This document shows, one piece after another, positions 1 to 9,757 of a stretch of DNA of 64,000 nt. This stretch comes from WHSW01 sp963759295 (GTDB lineage: Bacteria > Actinomycetota > Thermoleophilia > Solirubrobacterales > 70-9), in contig CAVWYT010000003.1 in NCBI GenBank assembly GCA_963759295.1, forward strand, positions 1-64,000, given 5' to 3'. Each line of letters opens with the position of its first letter. Position 1 is the stretch's first letter. The notes below the pieces were generated by a model that saw nothing but the letters and a program-made list of their open reading frames with translations, had not been told where the DNA came from and searched no databases. The position numbers and the translations under genes are program-made.

Positions 1-8
1 CGGCGCCG

Positions 9-745
9 TCAGGCGGTTCGGCGTCGCAGGGTCAGGGCCCCGAGCGCGAGCGAGAGCAGCGTCGCCCCGATCGTGACCGCGACGTCGACGGCCCCGCCCG
101 CGCCGAGCACCCGTCGACGCTGACGCGCTCGAGCGCGTCGTATGCGTAGGTCATCGGCAGCGCCCACGAGATCGCCTCGAGCGCAGGGGCCATCTGGTCG
201 CGAGCGACGAACAGGCCGCAGAGCAGGAGCTGCGGGAAGATGAACGCGGGCATGAACTGGACCGCCTGAAACTCGGTCGTCGCGAAGGCGCTGGCGAACA
301 GCCCCAGGGCCATGCCCAGCAGGGCGTTGGCGATCGCGAGCAGGAAGACCGGGAACACCGAGCCGGCGACGTCGAGGTCGAGCAGGGCGAAGGCGACCGC
401 GGAGACGACCGTTCCCTGCACCGCGGCGACGACGGCGAAGGCAAGGCCGTAGCCGAGCAGCAGGTCGAGCTTCGCGAGCGGCATCGTCATCAGCCGCTCG
501 AGGGTCCCGGTGGTGCGCTCACGCAGCATCGTGATCGAGGTCACCAGGAACATCGTGATCAGCGGGAAGAGGCCGACCAGCGGCCCGCCGATGCGATCGA
601 ACGTCTGCGGCTGGCCGTCGAAGACCCACTTGAGCAGCGCGACCAGCACGCAGGGCACCACGATCAAAAGCGCGAGCGTGCGCGGGTCGCGGCGAAGCTG
701 GGTGAGGACCCGAACGGCGGTGGCCGCGGTGGCCGTCGCGCTCAC
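9..745 (-). CDS. ABC-2 type transporter permease (frameshifted near its 3' end)
   Basis: This is the membrane subunit of an ABC exporter and should form the channel for the ATPase encoded just upstream. About 245 residues carry six hydrophobic segments and the ABC-2 feature LRERTTGTLERLMTMPL after the second one. The GTG start overlaps the ATPase stop by four bases (GTGA), which implies translational coupling. The reading frame breaks near 110-113, in a short G run on the coding strand. Restoring one base continues the last membrane helix (VAVTIGATLLSLALGAL) to a TGA at 9-11, whereas the uncorrected frame ends in Ser/Arg-rich nonsense. The substrate cannot be told; drug or antibiotic export is common in this family. 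Confidence 0.85.
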
Positions 746-1458
746 GCGCCCCCCCTGATCAGGGCGAGAAACGCGGACTCGAGGTCCTCGGCGCCGGTGC
801 GCTCCAAGAGCTCGGCGGGGGATGCCGCGGCGAGGATCCCGCCGTCGCGCATCAACAGCAGCCGGTCGCAATGGATCGCCTCGTCCATCACGTGCGAGGA
901 GACGAGCAGCGTGGTCCCGGACTCGGCGAGGCGCGCGAACAGCTCCCAGAGCTCCACTCGGAGCACGGGGTCGAGCCCCACGGTGGGCTCGTCGAGGACC
1001 AGGAGCTCGGGCCGGGAGAGCAGCGCGGTCGCCAGCGAGACCCGGGCGCGCTGCCCGCCGGAGGAGTCGCGCACGACCCGGTCGGCGAGCTCCTCGAGGT
1101 GCACGTCCGCGATCGTCTCCTCGACGCGGGAGGCGTCCGCGCCGCCGACGCGCGCGAAGTAGCGCAGGTTCTCGCGCACGCTGAGGTCGGCGTACACCGA
1201 GGGAGCCTGGGTGACGTACCCGACCCGTTCGCGCAGCTCGGCCGAGCCCGCCGGGCGGCCGAGGACCGTGACCCGGCCGCCGGCGACGATCTGGACGCCG
1301 ACGATCGCTCGGATCAGCGTCGTCTTGCCGGTGCCGCTGGGGCCGAGCAGGCCGGTGACGGTGCCGGGTGCGATCTGGACCGAGAGGTCCGGGATCACCA
1401 CGTTGTGGCCGCGGACGACCCGCAGGCCCTCGACGTCGATCGCAGCCTGGGCGCTCAT
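742..1458 (-). CDS. ABC transporter ATP-binding protein
   Basis: A 238-residue ABC ATPase that powers the neighbouring ABC-2 permease. The visible motifs are Walker A GPSGTGKTT (about residues 39-47), signature SSGGQRARVS (about 132-141), Walker B LLVLDEP (about 152-158) and the switch histidine in LLVSSHVMDE. Its length is normal for a single-domain exporter ATPase. It is the first gene of a two-gene operon with a four-base overlap to the permease. The substrate is not predictable from sequence. Confidence 0.92.
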   Translation of the reverse strand: MSAQAAIDVEGLRVVRGHNVVIPDLSVQIAPGTVTGLLGPSGTGKTTLIRAIVGVQIVAGGRVTVLGRPAGSAELRERVGYVTQAPSVYADLSVRENLRYFARVGGADASRVEETIADVHLEELADRVVRDSSGGQRARVSLATALLSRPELLVLDEPTVGLDPVLRVELWELFARLAESGTTLLVSSHVMDEAIHCDRLLLMRDGGILAAASPAELLERTGAEDLESAFLALIRGGA

Positions 1459-1566
1459 CGCGGCTCAAACTTAAGCCAGCGTCCGCGGGCGGCCAAACCC
1501 GACAGCGGGGACGGCAACCCGGGCTGCAACCACCTCGACGACCGGCGGACGGCGAGGCGGCCGCCG

Positions 1567-2721
1567 CTAGCGCTGCGGTGGTGCGGTGCGCGGCTCGGGG
1601 CGCGCGGTCGTCTCCGGCGCCGGCGGGTCGGTGAGCTGCTTGACGCCGGGCGCGTACTCGAGCCAGTGGTTCTTGGCGAGGTGGTGTCGCAGCGCCCGCT
1701 CGGCGCCCGGGTAGTACTTGAGGTTGAAGGCGTTGTCGGGGTCGACGCCGCGGTAGTAGATGAGCGCCTTCACCCGCTCGTGGCTCTCGGCCCATCGCAG
1801 CAGGCCGCCGCTGAACGTGCCGCCGTAGTCGTTGTCCCAGGGGCCGTACTCGCCGATCACGAACGGCCACTTGTCATAGCGGTTGAAGAAGGCGACGGCG
1901 TCGTCGAAGGCGCCGGCGAACTTCGAGTAGATGTCGAGTCCGACCCAGTCGACGTAGCGCCGGCCGGGCCAGTAGTCGGCGGGCTGGTTGCCGTTGATGT
2001 TCGGCGATCCGAAGCTCTGCGGCACCCACATCATCGCCACCCGCGGCTCGGGCATCTGCGCCGCAACGGGCAGCGGGATGCCGTCCGCCCCGCCCTCGTA
2101 GACGGGGTCGTGCTGCGACTTGGCGCGCAGGATCCGCGGCAGGCCCATGCGGACGAGCCGCTCGTTGATCCGGGCGCGCGAGCCGCCGCGGAGGATGAGC
2201 GTGAACCGCCGCCAGGCGAGCCGGTACCAGCGCGCCGAGTGCCCGTGGTGACGAGCCGTGCCGTCGGCGTTGTACGCCGAGTAGGCGTTCCAGTGACCGT
2301 TCATCTCCGCCATCAGCCGGATGTAGACCGTCTGGCCGGTCTCCTCGATCGTCGCGGCGAGGCGCAGCATGTAGCGGTCGTCCTTGCCGGTCGCGATCTG
2401 GCGCGGGGTGATCATCTCCTCGCCGGCCCCGGTCGCGGTCGAGAGGCTGAGCACGCCGCGGGTGTCGGTCGCTCCCCAGCGATAGAGGGCGCCGGTGGTC
2501 AGCGGCACCCGCCAGTGAAAGAAGTCCTGAAGCAGCGCCGGATGGGCGCCGACCTCGTCGGCGAAGTCGTCGAAGTCGGCGATCCGGCCGGTGTCGGAGA
2601 CCCCGTGGAAGGCGCGGTCGTGCGGGGGCGCGTAGGCCGCCGCGCTCGCCGCCGCCGGCGCCACCGCGAGCGCCAGCAGGCTCGCGAGCAGGGCAAACCG
2701 GACCTGGCCTCGAATCCTCAT
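1567..2721 (-). CDS. Secreted GH26-like glycoside hydrolase
   Basis: Probable secreted beta-mannanase-type glycosidase with a TIM barrel. The N-terminus has basic residues followed by a hydrophobic stretch ending in Ala-rich sequence (LALAVAPAAASAA), a typical Sec signal. RLMAEMNGHW (about residues 135-145) matches the GH26 acid/base region, and WPFVIGEYGPW (about 290) supplies the expected second catalytic glutamate. The ATG at 2721 is chosen because a GAGCGG stretch precedes it; a GTG two codons upstream is possible. The C-terminal tail is rich in Pro, Thr and Arg. The exact polysaccharide substrate is inferred from family only. Confidence 0.75.
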   Translation of the reverse strand: MRIRGQVRFALLASLLALAVAPAAASAAAYAPPHDRAFHGVSDTGRIADFDDFADEVGAHPALLQDFFHWRVPLTTGALYRWGATDTRGVLSLSTATGAGEEMITPRQIATGKDDRYMLRLAATIEETGQTVYIRLMAEMNGHWNAYSAYNADGTARHHGHSARWYRLAWRRFTLILRGGSRARINERLVRMGLPRILRAKSQHDPVYEGGADGIPLPVAAQMPEPRVAMMWVPQSFGSPNINGNQPADYWPGRRYVDWVGLDIYSKFAGAFDDAVAFFNRYDKWPFVIGEYGPWDNDYGGTFSGGLLRWAESHERVKALIYYRGVDPDNAFNLKYYPGAERALRHHLAKNHWLEYAPGVKQLTDPPAPETTARPEPRTAPPQR

Positions 2722-2888
2722 CTGCACCGCTCAACACCGTAGCCGCGGCGGTGACGCGGCGCGGGCGGCGGGTTGCGGCGCCGGGGCGAGCCCGGGTCGT
2801 TCGAACGCTCCACACTCCCGAGCTCGCACCGCCAGCATCCGGCCGCGCCCGAGCGGCTGCCCGGGCGCTTTCGTGCGCCGCGTTCTGC

Positions 2889-3162
2889 CTAGATCGCCGC
2901 GGGCCGTTGTGCCCCCGGTGAAGGCGCGGTAGAGCAGCAGCAGCAGCAGCGAGCCGCCGATCGCGATCAGCCAGGTTCCGATGTCGAAGAACTCGTCGAG
3001 GTCGCCGATGTCGAGCGCGCTGGCGATGAACCCGCCGAGCAGCGCTCCGGCGATACCGATCAGCGTCGTGACGATGAACCCGCCCGGGTCATCGCCCGGC
3101 AAGATGAGCTTCGCGATCGCGCCGGCGATCAGGCCGAGAAGGATCCAACCGATGATGCCCAC
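2889..3162 (-). CDS. GlsB/YeaQ/YmgE-type small membrane protein (3' frameshift)
   Basis: Small integral membrane protein of the transglycosylase-associated/GlsB stress family. Three hydrophobic segments are present: GIIGWILLGLIAGAIAKLI, then IVTTLIGIAGALLGGFIASAL, then LIAIGGSLLLLLLYRAF. The GTG start is preceded by AAAGGA. As read, the frame runs on to 143 residues with a basic tail, which is too long for a family of about 85-95. Removing one G from a run of five just after YRAFTG gives a stop at 2889-2891 and a normal length, so a one-base error is likely. The family is linked to general stress, but its function is not established. Confidence 0.75.
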
Positions 3163-3354
3163 GAGCAGTCCTTTCGCTAGGGATTGATGCCGGGTCTACC
3201 CGCCGACGCAGGCGGCGAAACTGCGGCAAAGGCTTGTATTCAGCCGTGGGAATACCCGCCGCTCGTCATTGTGCGATGGCGTCGCCCCGCCCATGGATGC
3301 GATCGCCAAGACGCGATGACATGATGACCGCTAAGAATCACATCGCGTGCGTGC

Positions 3355-5067
3355 ATGGCGCGACGAGAGCTCGGCTTCGCGCTTCTCGCCTTAGGAAGGA
3401 CCCCCCTGCTTTCAAGGTTCATCCATTCGCTCAGGACGTCTCGCCCGGCGCTCCGAGCACTAGCAGCGTCGCCTGTGGCGCTTCTTACGATCGGAGCGCC
3501 GTTCGGCGCTTCGGCGGCAGCCGACGGCGCGGGCGCCGCACAGGGCATGGCGGGCGAGGGCCTGGTCGTTCGTCATGCTCGGAGTGGGGGGGTCACCGCT
3601 CAGGACGTGCGCGAGTACTGGACGGCGCGGCGGATGCAAGCGGCAAAGCCACTGCGTCTCGATCGTCCGACGGCAGAAGCGGCGGGTGACATGCAGACAC
3701 CAAACCCGAGCGCACTGCCGCCGGCTGGGCAGCCGGTCCACGTTCCCGCCGACCCCAGCGGCAACGCGTCGTCGGCGACCTTGAGGCGCCGGGAAGTTGG
3801 CGCCGGCTCAGGTTTGGACAGCGGCAGGTTTTCTCAGGCCACGCAGACCTTCGATACCACAGCCTTCCCGGCCAGGACACACGGCAAGGTGTTCCTCACC
3901 CTCGGTTCGGACGATTACGTCTGCTCGGCGACAGCGGTCACGACCGAGGCCGAGAACGTCGTCTTCACCGCCGGCCACTGCGTCAACGATCCCGAATTGG
4001 GCTGGGCCTCGAAGTGGGAGTTCGTTCCCGCCTATCACGACGGCAAGGCCCCGTTCGGCGAGTTCGCCGCCACTGACCTGCGGTCGCCCGAGAGCTGGAC
4101 TCAGGACGAGGACGTGAGCTTCGATTTGGGGGCCGCTGTCCTGGGAACGAACGGCTCCGGGGAAAAGATCGAGGCCGAAGTGGGCGCTCGCGGAATCGCC
4201 TTCAACCAGAGCAGGTACCAGCACTACACGTCCTGGGGATACCCGGCCGCTCCTCCCGCCGGCGGAGAGCTGCTCTACAGCTGCCAGTCCAACTGGGTGA
4301 TGGCTTACCCCGATCCGACCCCGGGCGGACCACCGCCGATGGGGATCGGCTGCGATATGGCCGGAGGCTCGAGCGGCGGTGGCTGGGTGATCGACGATCA
4401 GTACGTGAACTCGGTCAACAGCTTCGGACACCCATCGTATCCGGGGATCATGTTCGGGCCCTACTTCGGGAACGCCGCCCGCAACCTCTACCTGACCGTC
4501 TGCGAGTGCACCTTGGACACCACACCGCCGAATACGATGATCACCTCGGGTCCCGCAGGCATCACCAGCGATGCGACGCCAACGTTTGGCTTCACCTCGA
4601 CCGGGACCGCCTTGAGCTTCAAGTGCAAGTTCGATGGCGGCGCCTACGCTGCCTGTACTTCGCCGAACACGACGGCTGCGCTAGCCGACGGCTTCCACAC
4701 CTTCTCCGTTCGCGGCATCGACGCAATGGGCAACACGGACCCGACCCCGGCGGAGCGTTCCTTCACGGTTGACACCACCCCGCCGGCCATCACTCCGCCG
4801 GCCGACATAACCCCGCCGATGACGGCAATCACCAAGGGCGCTCCGAAGGCGACCGAGAAGACCAAACTCAAGTTCAAGTTCCGCTCCGACGAGGAGGGTT
4901 CGACCTTCGAGTGCAAGCTCGACAAGAATCGGTGGAAGCCATGCCCTTCGCCGAAGACGGTCAAGCGCCTCGACGACGGCAGGCACAAGTTCCAGGTCCG
5001 CGCCACCGACCTGGCCGGGAACGTCGACCCGACGCCGGCGAAGGACAGGTTCAAGGTCGTGGACTGA
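3355..5067 (+). CDS. Secreted trypsin/V8-like serine protease with Ig-like repeats
   Basis: A 570-residue exported protein. An N-terminal basic and hydrophobic region (to about residue 55) is followed by a propeptide-like stretch and a chymotrypsin-fold domain (about 175-385). The catalytic His lies in FTAGHC, a candidate Asp in the EDVSFDLGAAVL region, and the nucleophile in AGGSSGGGW. The C-terminal part holds two Ig-like repeats with paired cysteines and a terminal AGNVDP-type signature, opened by DTTPPNT and separated by DTTPPAI, as is common in Solirubrobacterales exoproteins. The substrate is unknown. The exact start is uncertain because no strong Shine-Dalgarno is visible. Confidence 0.82.
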   Translation: MARRELGFALLALGRTPLLSRFIHSLRTSRPALRALAASPVALLTIGAPFGASAAADGAGAAQGMAGEGLVVRHARSGGVTAQDVREYWTARRMQAAKPLRLDRPTAEAAGDMQTPNPSALPPAGQPVHVPADPSGNASSATLRRREVGAGSGLDSGRFSQATQTFDTTAFPARTHGKVFLTLGSDDYVCSATAVTTEAENVVFTAGHCVNDPELGWASKWEFVPAYHDGKAPFGEFAATDLRSPESWTQDEDVSFDLGAAVLGTNGSGEKIEAEVGARGIAFNQSRYQHYTSWGYPAAPPAGGELLYSCQSNWVMAYPDPTPGGPPPMGIGCDMAGGSSGGGWVIDDQYVNSVNSFGHPSYPGIMFGPYFGNAARNLYLTVCECTLDTTPPNTMITSGPAGITSDATPTFGFTSTGTALSFKCKFDGGAYAACTSPNTTAALADGFHTFSVRGIDAMGNTDPTPAERSFTVDTTPPAITPPADITPPMTAITKGAPKATEKTKLKFKFRSDEEGSTFECKLDKNRWKPCPSPKTVKRLDDGRHKFQVRATDLAGNVDPTPAKDRFKVVD

Positions 5068-5366
5068 GCGCGCCAGGAGCGCTGAACAGACAGCCTCGGC
5101 TGGACGAGGACGCCGGTAGATCGTCTCCGACCAAACTCGCTGTTGGCGGCGAGGTCCATCCGGGGACCTGAGCCCCGCCGCCTGCCTGCTGCCACCCGAG
5201 CCCTGCGCCTACTCGTCAAGCGCGGATGCGAGCGATCTCGACGATCGTCACCGCGCTGTCGGCGGTCGTGGCGCCGTGGACGTCCGCAGCCGCTCGCCCG
5301 GCTGCAGCCCTTCCCGAGAGCCGCGCCGACGTCAGGGGCGGGTGGGTTGCGTCACGTGGCCGCGGT
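5068..5366. other. Intergenic region between two converging secreted-protein genes
   Basis: About 300 bases separate the protease stop from the stop of the convergent beta-propeller gene. A short GCGCCAGGAGCGC inverted repeat lies just after the protease stop and could serve as a weak terminator. No other coding or RNA signal was recognised. Confidence 0.4.
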
Positions 5367-6974
5367 TCACTTGCGCTTCAGCTTGATGCGCTTGGTCTTC
5401 GTGTTCGGGTCGCCGCCGTCGGGCGTGTAGGTGACTTCGGCCGTGACCTTCGCCTTGCCAGTCTCGGCGAGCTTGTCCTTGGTCTTCCCCTTTGGCCTCA
5501 CCTTCAGCTTCACGCTGCCCTCGGCAGCGGACCGCGTTTCATCGCCCTTCAGCTTTTTCGATTTCGCCAGCTCGAGAGCGCCCACCCCAGGGAAGGGGAC
5601 GTTGACCGTCAGCTTCGCCGTGCCCTTCTTCTTGTTCTTCTTCACCTTGCCGAAGGTGAAGTCGTTGGGCGGTGGACCGTCGTCCGGCTTTTGACCGGCC
5701 GGCTGAACGTTGACGGTCACGGTGCCGTCTCGGTCGCCGAACGCGACCAGATCGAAGCTCCTCACCTTGAATGAATCCGTGCCGGTGAAGCCTGCCTTCG
5801 GTGTGTAGGTGACGCTCCCGGGGAGCAACACCGGGGGATCGACGAGGCCGGGGAGACGGTCCCGTTCGAGGGCTCCGTTCCGACGAATGCCCGGACCTCG
5901 GTTTGCTCGTATGCCGGACCGGTGTCCTCGCACGCGAGCGGAATCGAGATCGGGGTGTTTACGGTGGCGAAGATCGTCCTGTCCTCGCACTGCGGTGATC
6001 CATCGGGCGCCCAGTCGGGGTTGCCGTCGAAGCGGCCCACGGTCGTCTCCAAGGTGAGCAAACCGCCGCTCAGGTCGCTGTTCTCCATCACAAGATCCCC
6101 TGTCGAGAACGTTCCCTGCACGTAGGCGATCTTCGTACCGTTGGGCGACCAGGTGCAGTTGTAACCCGGCACCCCGGCGTTGCCCGGCAGCTCCATCTGC
6201 CCGCCCCCATTCGCCAAGGCGACCCTGACGCGGGCGGTCGCGTTGAGGCCGCCGGGTCCCCGGGTGAAGCACATCCTCGTTCCGTCGGGCGAGATCGAGG
6301 GCTGGAACTCGTTCGCGGTCGGGTCTGCCAGGACGTTCGACGGCGCCCCCCAGCTGCGGGTGCCCTGACGATGTCCATGTTCGTGCCGGTTGGATTGCCG
6401 GTCACGTAGTAGAGGGTGTCCGAATCCGGGCGTCCACGCGGGCTTGTGCTCGTATGTGCCCCCGTTGGTCGACGTAAGATCGGTCGTGTCGCCGTCTCGG
6501 ACATTGTAAATCTTGATATTCAGCTGGTTGCTTCCGTCGGCGTTCTCACTCTCGAACGCGATTCGTTTGCCGTCTGGAGACCAGGCGGGGCGATCGTCGG
6601 TGACCGCATCCGACTTGGTGATGTTCTGCGGCGTCGCCTGGGGGTCGGTCAGGTCGAGCGTGTAGATGTCGTAGTTGGCCGTCGCGTTGTCCCCCTGGGC
6701 GTAGGCGATCATGGTTCGGTCCGGGGACCAGGTCGGGTGCCGATGCTGTCCCGCGCCGGTCGCCCCGGGGATCGGGGTGGCGGATCCGGCGCCGATGCTG
6801 CCGATCGTCGGCCGCAGGTAGAGCTTTGCAGTGGTGTCGTTCGGCGCGCCGCGCCCGCTGGCGAACACGATGCGTCCGTTCGTACCGGAGAGGACCGCGC
6901 TCCGCGCTTTGCGGCAGCGCCGACATCGCCAGCACGAACGCTGCGGCCAAGCCGGCCTTGCCGATCCTGCTCAT
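5367..6974 (-). pseudogene. Secreted TolB/WD40-like beta-propeller protein, multiply frameshifted
   Basis: The gene begins MSRIGKAGLAAAFVLAMSALPQS, a good signal peptide, at 6974. It then contains TolB-like propeller repeats (HPTWSPDRTMIAYAQGD, PAWSPDGKRIAFES, QPSISPDGTRMCFTR, CTWSPNGTKIAYVQG). The C-terminus has a cadherin-like YTPKAGFTGTDSFKVRSFD segment followed by a lysine-rich beta domain ending TKRIKLKRK. The frame changes near 6890, twice between about 6450 and 6350, and again near 5870. The homology continues smoothly across each break, so these may be sequencing errors rather than decay. It is an extracellular or surface protein of unknown ligand, and no enzyme motif is seen. Confidence 0.72.
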
Positions 6975-7296
6975 AGCCCAGAGCCCTTGCCTGGGCCCTT
7001 CGCCGCGAGTCATTGAGCCGATCACCCACCCTCCTTGTCACGCGGACCAAATCGAATCCCTGCCCGCCGACCCTATCCGCTGGACCGGGCCGCGTCAAAT
7101 GCGTCCACCGGCGCCTTCGACGTACCCTTGGAGTGGCGCCGAATCCTCCGAGGATTGACGAAGTGAGGATACCCGACCGTATCCCAGGGCTGCGGCGCGT
7201 CCGGCTTTTCGACCACCAGCAAGGGGATCACGAGCAGCGCCGCGATCACCCATCGGCCATTCCAGAGGTTGCTGCCAGCGCAGGCTGCGCTTGTAG
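6975..7296. other. Intergenic region upstream of the beta-propeller gene
   Basis: About 320 bases lie between the start of the beta-propeller gene and the tRNA-Ser fragment. It should hold the promoter of the leftward gene. No open reading frame with recognisable sequence, RNA gene or strong hairpin was seen. Confidence 0.35.
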
Positions 7297-7340
7297 AGAA
7301 GCGGAGGGGGTGGGATTCGAACCCGCGGACCGGGAGGACC
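7297..7340 (-). repeat. 3' tRNA-Ser fragment: att-like direct repeat, copy 1
   Basis: On the minus strand this segment reads as the 3' part of a serine tRNA: part of the variable arm, the T arm GGTTCGAATCC and the acceptor strand CCCCTCC followed by GCTTCT. It matches 9588-9630 over about 43 bases, with one substitution and one indel in a C run, and the match stops abruptly inside the variable arm. There is no 5' half. A displaced 3' tRNA end in direct orientation to the intact gene is the usual scar of site-specific integration. Confidence 0.75.
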
Positions 7341-7546
7341 CCGGTCTCACAACGTGTCTGAGCGCGGGCGGCTTCCCCGGGCCGCCTGTTCTCATGAACG
7401 GGCCACGGCGCGCCGCCGTAACTGCGACGTGGTAGGGGATGATGATGACTCGCCCACAGCTCCCGCAGTCGCCAAGGCCTGGCGAAACTGAGGTCTCAGA
7501 CCGGCCACGCCCGGCAATCTCATACGAGCCCCGATAGTGTGCCCCC

Positions 7547-9044
7547 GTGCCCGAGCGGCCGATGCGAAAGCCGCCGGACCCGAGCACTCGGGCGAACCTC
7601 GAGGCAGCCGGGGCGAATCGGTGCCGACGCCTGCGTGCCCGGCGCGGGAAGCTCGCGGTCGTGTGCGCGGTCGTCCTGCTCGCAGCGGCGACTGGTGCGG
7701 CCGAGGCGAAGATCAAGCTGCGGGCATCCGGACTCGAGCCGAGCTTCCGCGCCAGGGTCCATGACTACACGGTGCCCTGCACCAGCGCGACCAGGGTGGC
7801 GGTCAGGACAACCGGGGCCGCCAAGGCGCGGATCGGCGGCGGCCGCTGGTTCGCGGGCTCGCGCAAGCGCAGGGTCCGGCTCCGCGAGGGCCAGGCCATC
7901 AAGGTGACAAAGAAGGCACGGGGGATCGGCGGTTACTTACTCGATCCGCTGCCTGCCGGCCGACTTTCCCGGCTTCAAGTTCACGCGACGACAAGAGCCG
8001 CGCCACGACTTCTACATCATGACCCCGGGCGGTGCCAGCCTGTACGTGGCCGTCCTGGATGAGTGGGGGGTGCCGGTTTGGTGGTTCGAGGATGACCCTG
8101 GCGCCCCGCCGGTCGACGCCAAGGTGCTCGGGCAGACAAATCGTCTGGTCGAGCCTCTACGGCGGCTTCTTCGGAGTCAGCCCGAACACGGCCTATGAAT
8201 TTCACCGGGCCGACGGAACCCTTGTCCGTTCCTTGAGAGACGGTCGGAACGATCACCGACGGCCATGATCTCCAGCCAACCCCGGACGGGAACTACCTGA
8301 TCCTCTCCTATCGCCCTCGCTAGGGGTGTTGACACCAGCGCCTACAACGGTGACGCGAACTCCACCGTGTATGACGGAGTGGTGCAAAAGATCGCGCCCT
8401 AACGGGCAGCTTCTCTGGGAATGGTCTACCGCCGGCCACGTCGGTCTGGCTGAGACGGGGCGCTGGTGGGCGAGCTCACCGAGCCCTATGACATCGTTCA
8501 CATCAATGCCGTGGAGCCCCTTGCCAACGGCGACTTCCTGATCTCCTTGCGCAACACCGATGCCGTCTACCGCATCGATGGTGAAACCGGCGAGGTCGAG
8601 TGGAAGCTGGGAGGAACGCGGACGCAGGACTCCCTGACGGTCCATAACGATCCGTATGGGTCTAACCCGCTCGGCGGCCAGCACGACATCCGCTCGCTCG
8701 GGCGCGGAGAGATAACGATCCACGACAACGGCGCCGGACTTGGTCGTGGTCCCAGGGCGGTCCGCTATCGCATCAACGGGCCCTCCGCCGCCCTGATCGA
8801 CTCGCAAACCGACCCACGGGCGACTTCGAACTCTTTCTGTTGCGGCTCGGCTCGCTATTCCAACGGCTACTGGCTGATCTCCTGGGGCGGCCTCCCGGTG
8901 ATCACCGAGTTCGCTCCCAACAACCGCCGCACCTTCGAGCTAACGTTCGCCCCGGCCTTCAGCTACAGGGTCGTTGGGGTCGACAGCCTCAAGATCGAGG
9001 ACTTCCGGGTCGGCATGAACGCGCAGGTCGAGCCCAAGCACTAG
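7547..9044 (+). pseudogene. Arylsulfotransferase (ASST)-family protein, multiply frameshifted
   Basis: The product resembles the exported ASST-like beta-propeller proteins common in Solirubrobacterales. After a basic N-terminus and hydrophobic stretch (LAVVCAVVLLAAATGAAEA), the features HDYTVPC, a broken FYIMTPGG/VAVLDEWGVPVWWF segment and HINAVEPLANGDFLISLRN follow. GQHDIRSLGRGEITIHDNG and a conserved C-terminal half (8466-9044) come last. Family members move sulfate between phenolic compounds or serve as uncharacterised propellers. At least three frame changes occur between about 7930 and 8460, while the last 190 residues are intact. It lies inside the segment bounded by the tRNA-Ser repeats. 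Confidence 0.7.
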
Positions 9045-9054
9045 GGCGGTCCTG

Positions 9055-9374
9055 ATGTTCGACAACGTAGACCTTCGGATGAAAGATCCCGCCCTCCGCG
9101 TACTCGATGTAAAGCGACTCGCCGAACACCAAGAAGAGCCGCTCGACATCAGCCTCGGTCGTAGCGCCCCCGTTCGACCCGAAGATTTCGCCGTTGTCCC
9201 TCCGGCGTTTCGCAGGTCTTGGATGGGCTTCTCCGTCCAATCCAGTACGTCTGCGCTGACATACCCGCTGGCGACCCTCAGCGCGACCGCGCCGGGTAGC
9301 TCGCTTAGGAGCCACCCGACGACTGAATGATCGAACGTCCTCGCGGTCGGGTCGAGGTAGCGCGCCTGGAGCAC
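9055..9374 (-). pseudogene. Truncated PLD-like nuclease/helicase-type N-terminal fragment
   Basis: Reading leftward from a GTG at 9374, about 100 residues are recognisable after one frame change: YLDPTARTFDHSVVGWLL, ALRVASGYVSADVLDW, then FGSNGG, VERLFLVFGESLYIEYA and GGIFHPKVYVV. The HPKVY element is the HxK part of a phospholipase D fold. The layout resembles N-termini of PLD-type restriction or helicase-associated proteins. The gene ends abruptly against the 3' end of the arylsulfotransferase gene, so most of it is gone. The nuclease assignment is family-level inference. Confidence 0.5.
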
Positions 9375-9587
9375 CGCGCAATGACACTCGGCTCCGCCAT
9401 GACTGTCAAGTCCTGTCCGCCGGACTGAGCGGCACTAATGCGAGACGGCGCCCGCTGCGCCCCAGAGTGCGCCCCAGCGGTGCCCCTTTGCCAGCCCCCT
9501 ACAGCGGCTGTCCGCGGCATTGGCTGGCCCTGCAGCCAGCCCGCCACAAAACGCCGGAAGCCATTGTTGACGCGGTTTGTCGCTGAT
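9375..9587. other. Spacer between PLD fragment and tRNA-Ser repeat
   Basis: It contains a short tandem of a GGGGCGCACTC-like unit and no gene that I recognise. A leftward reading ends in a Trp/Gly-rich stretch (KGHRWGALWGAAGAVSH) that only loosely recalls integrase C-termini. I do not call it a gene. Confidence 0.25.
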
Positions 9588-9630
9588 AGAAGCGGAGGGG
9601 GTGGGATTCGAACCCACGGACCGGGAGGAC
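9588..9630 (-). repeat. att-like direct repeat, copy 2 (inside tRNA-Ser)
   Basis: This is the 3' portion of the intact tRNA-Ser(UGA) plus six bases beyond its end. It corresponds to the isolated copy at 7297-7340. The two copies have the same orientation and enclose about 2.25 kb. Confidence 0.75.
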
Positions 9631-9681
9631 CCGGTCAACAGCTTTCAAGGCTGCCGCATTCAACCGCTCTGCCACCCCTCC
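9593..9681 (-). tRNA. tRNA-Ser (anticodon UGA)
   Basis: It folds as a class II tRNA of 89 bases: acceptor GGAGGGG with CCCCTCC, a serine-type D arm (TGGCAGAGCGGTTGAA), anticodon loop CTTGAAA, a long variable arm, and T arm GGTTCGAATCC. The discriminator is G, as usual for serine. CCA is not encoded. Its 3' end is duplicated 2.3 kb away at 7297-7340. Confidence 0.95.
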
Positions 9682-9757
9682 GGGGCGCGTTCGCGCGCCC
9701 CTCAGTGTGACGCCATCCGCGGCCGAGGCCCGTCCGGCCTGGTCGAGCCTGGGCCGC

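Noticed and set aside
871..2742. Plus-strand open frame of over 600 codons
   Set aside because: It runs antisense to the ABC ATPase and GH26-like genes, which have intact catalytic motifs. It has no motif of its own.
9436..9580. Leftward Trp/Gly-rich frame resembling an integrase C-terminus
   Set aside because: The likeness is a few residues long, with no catalytic Arg-His-Arg-Tyr region. It is too weak to call.
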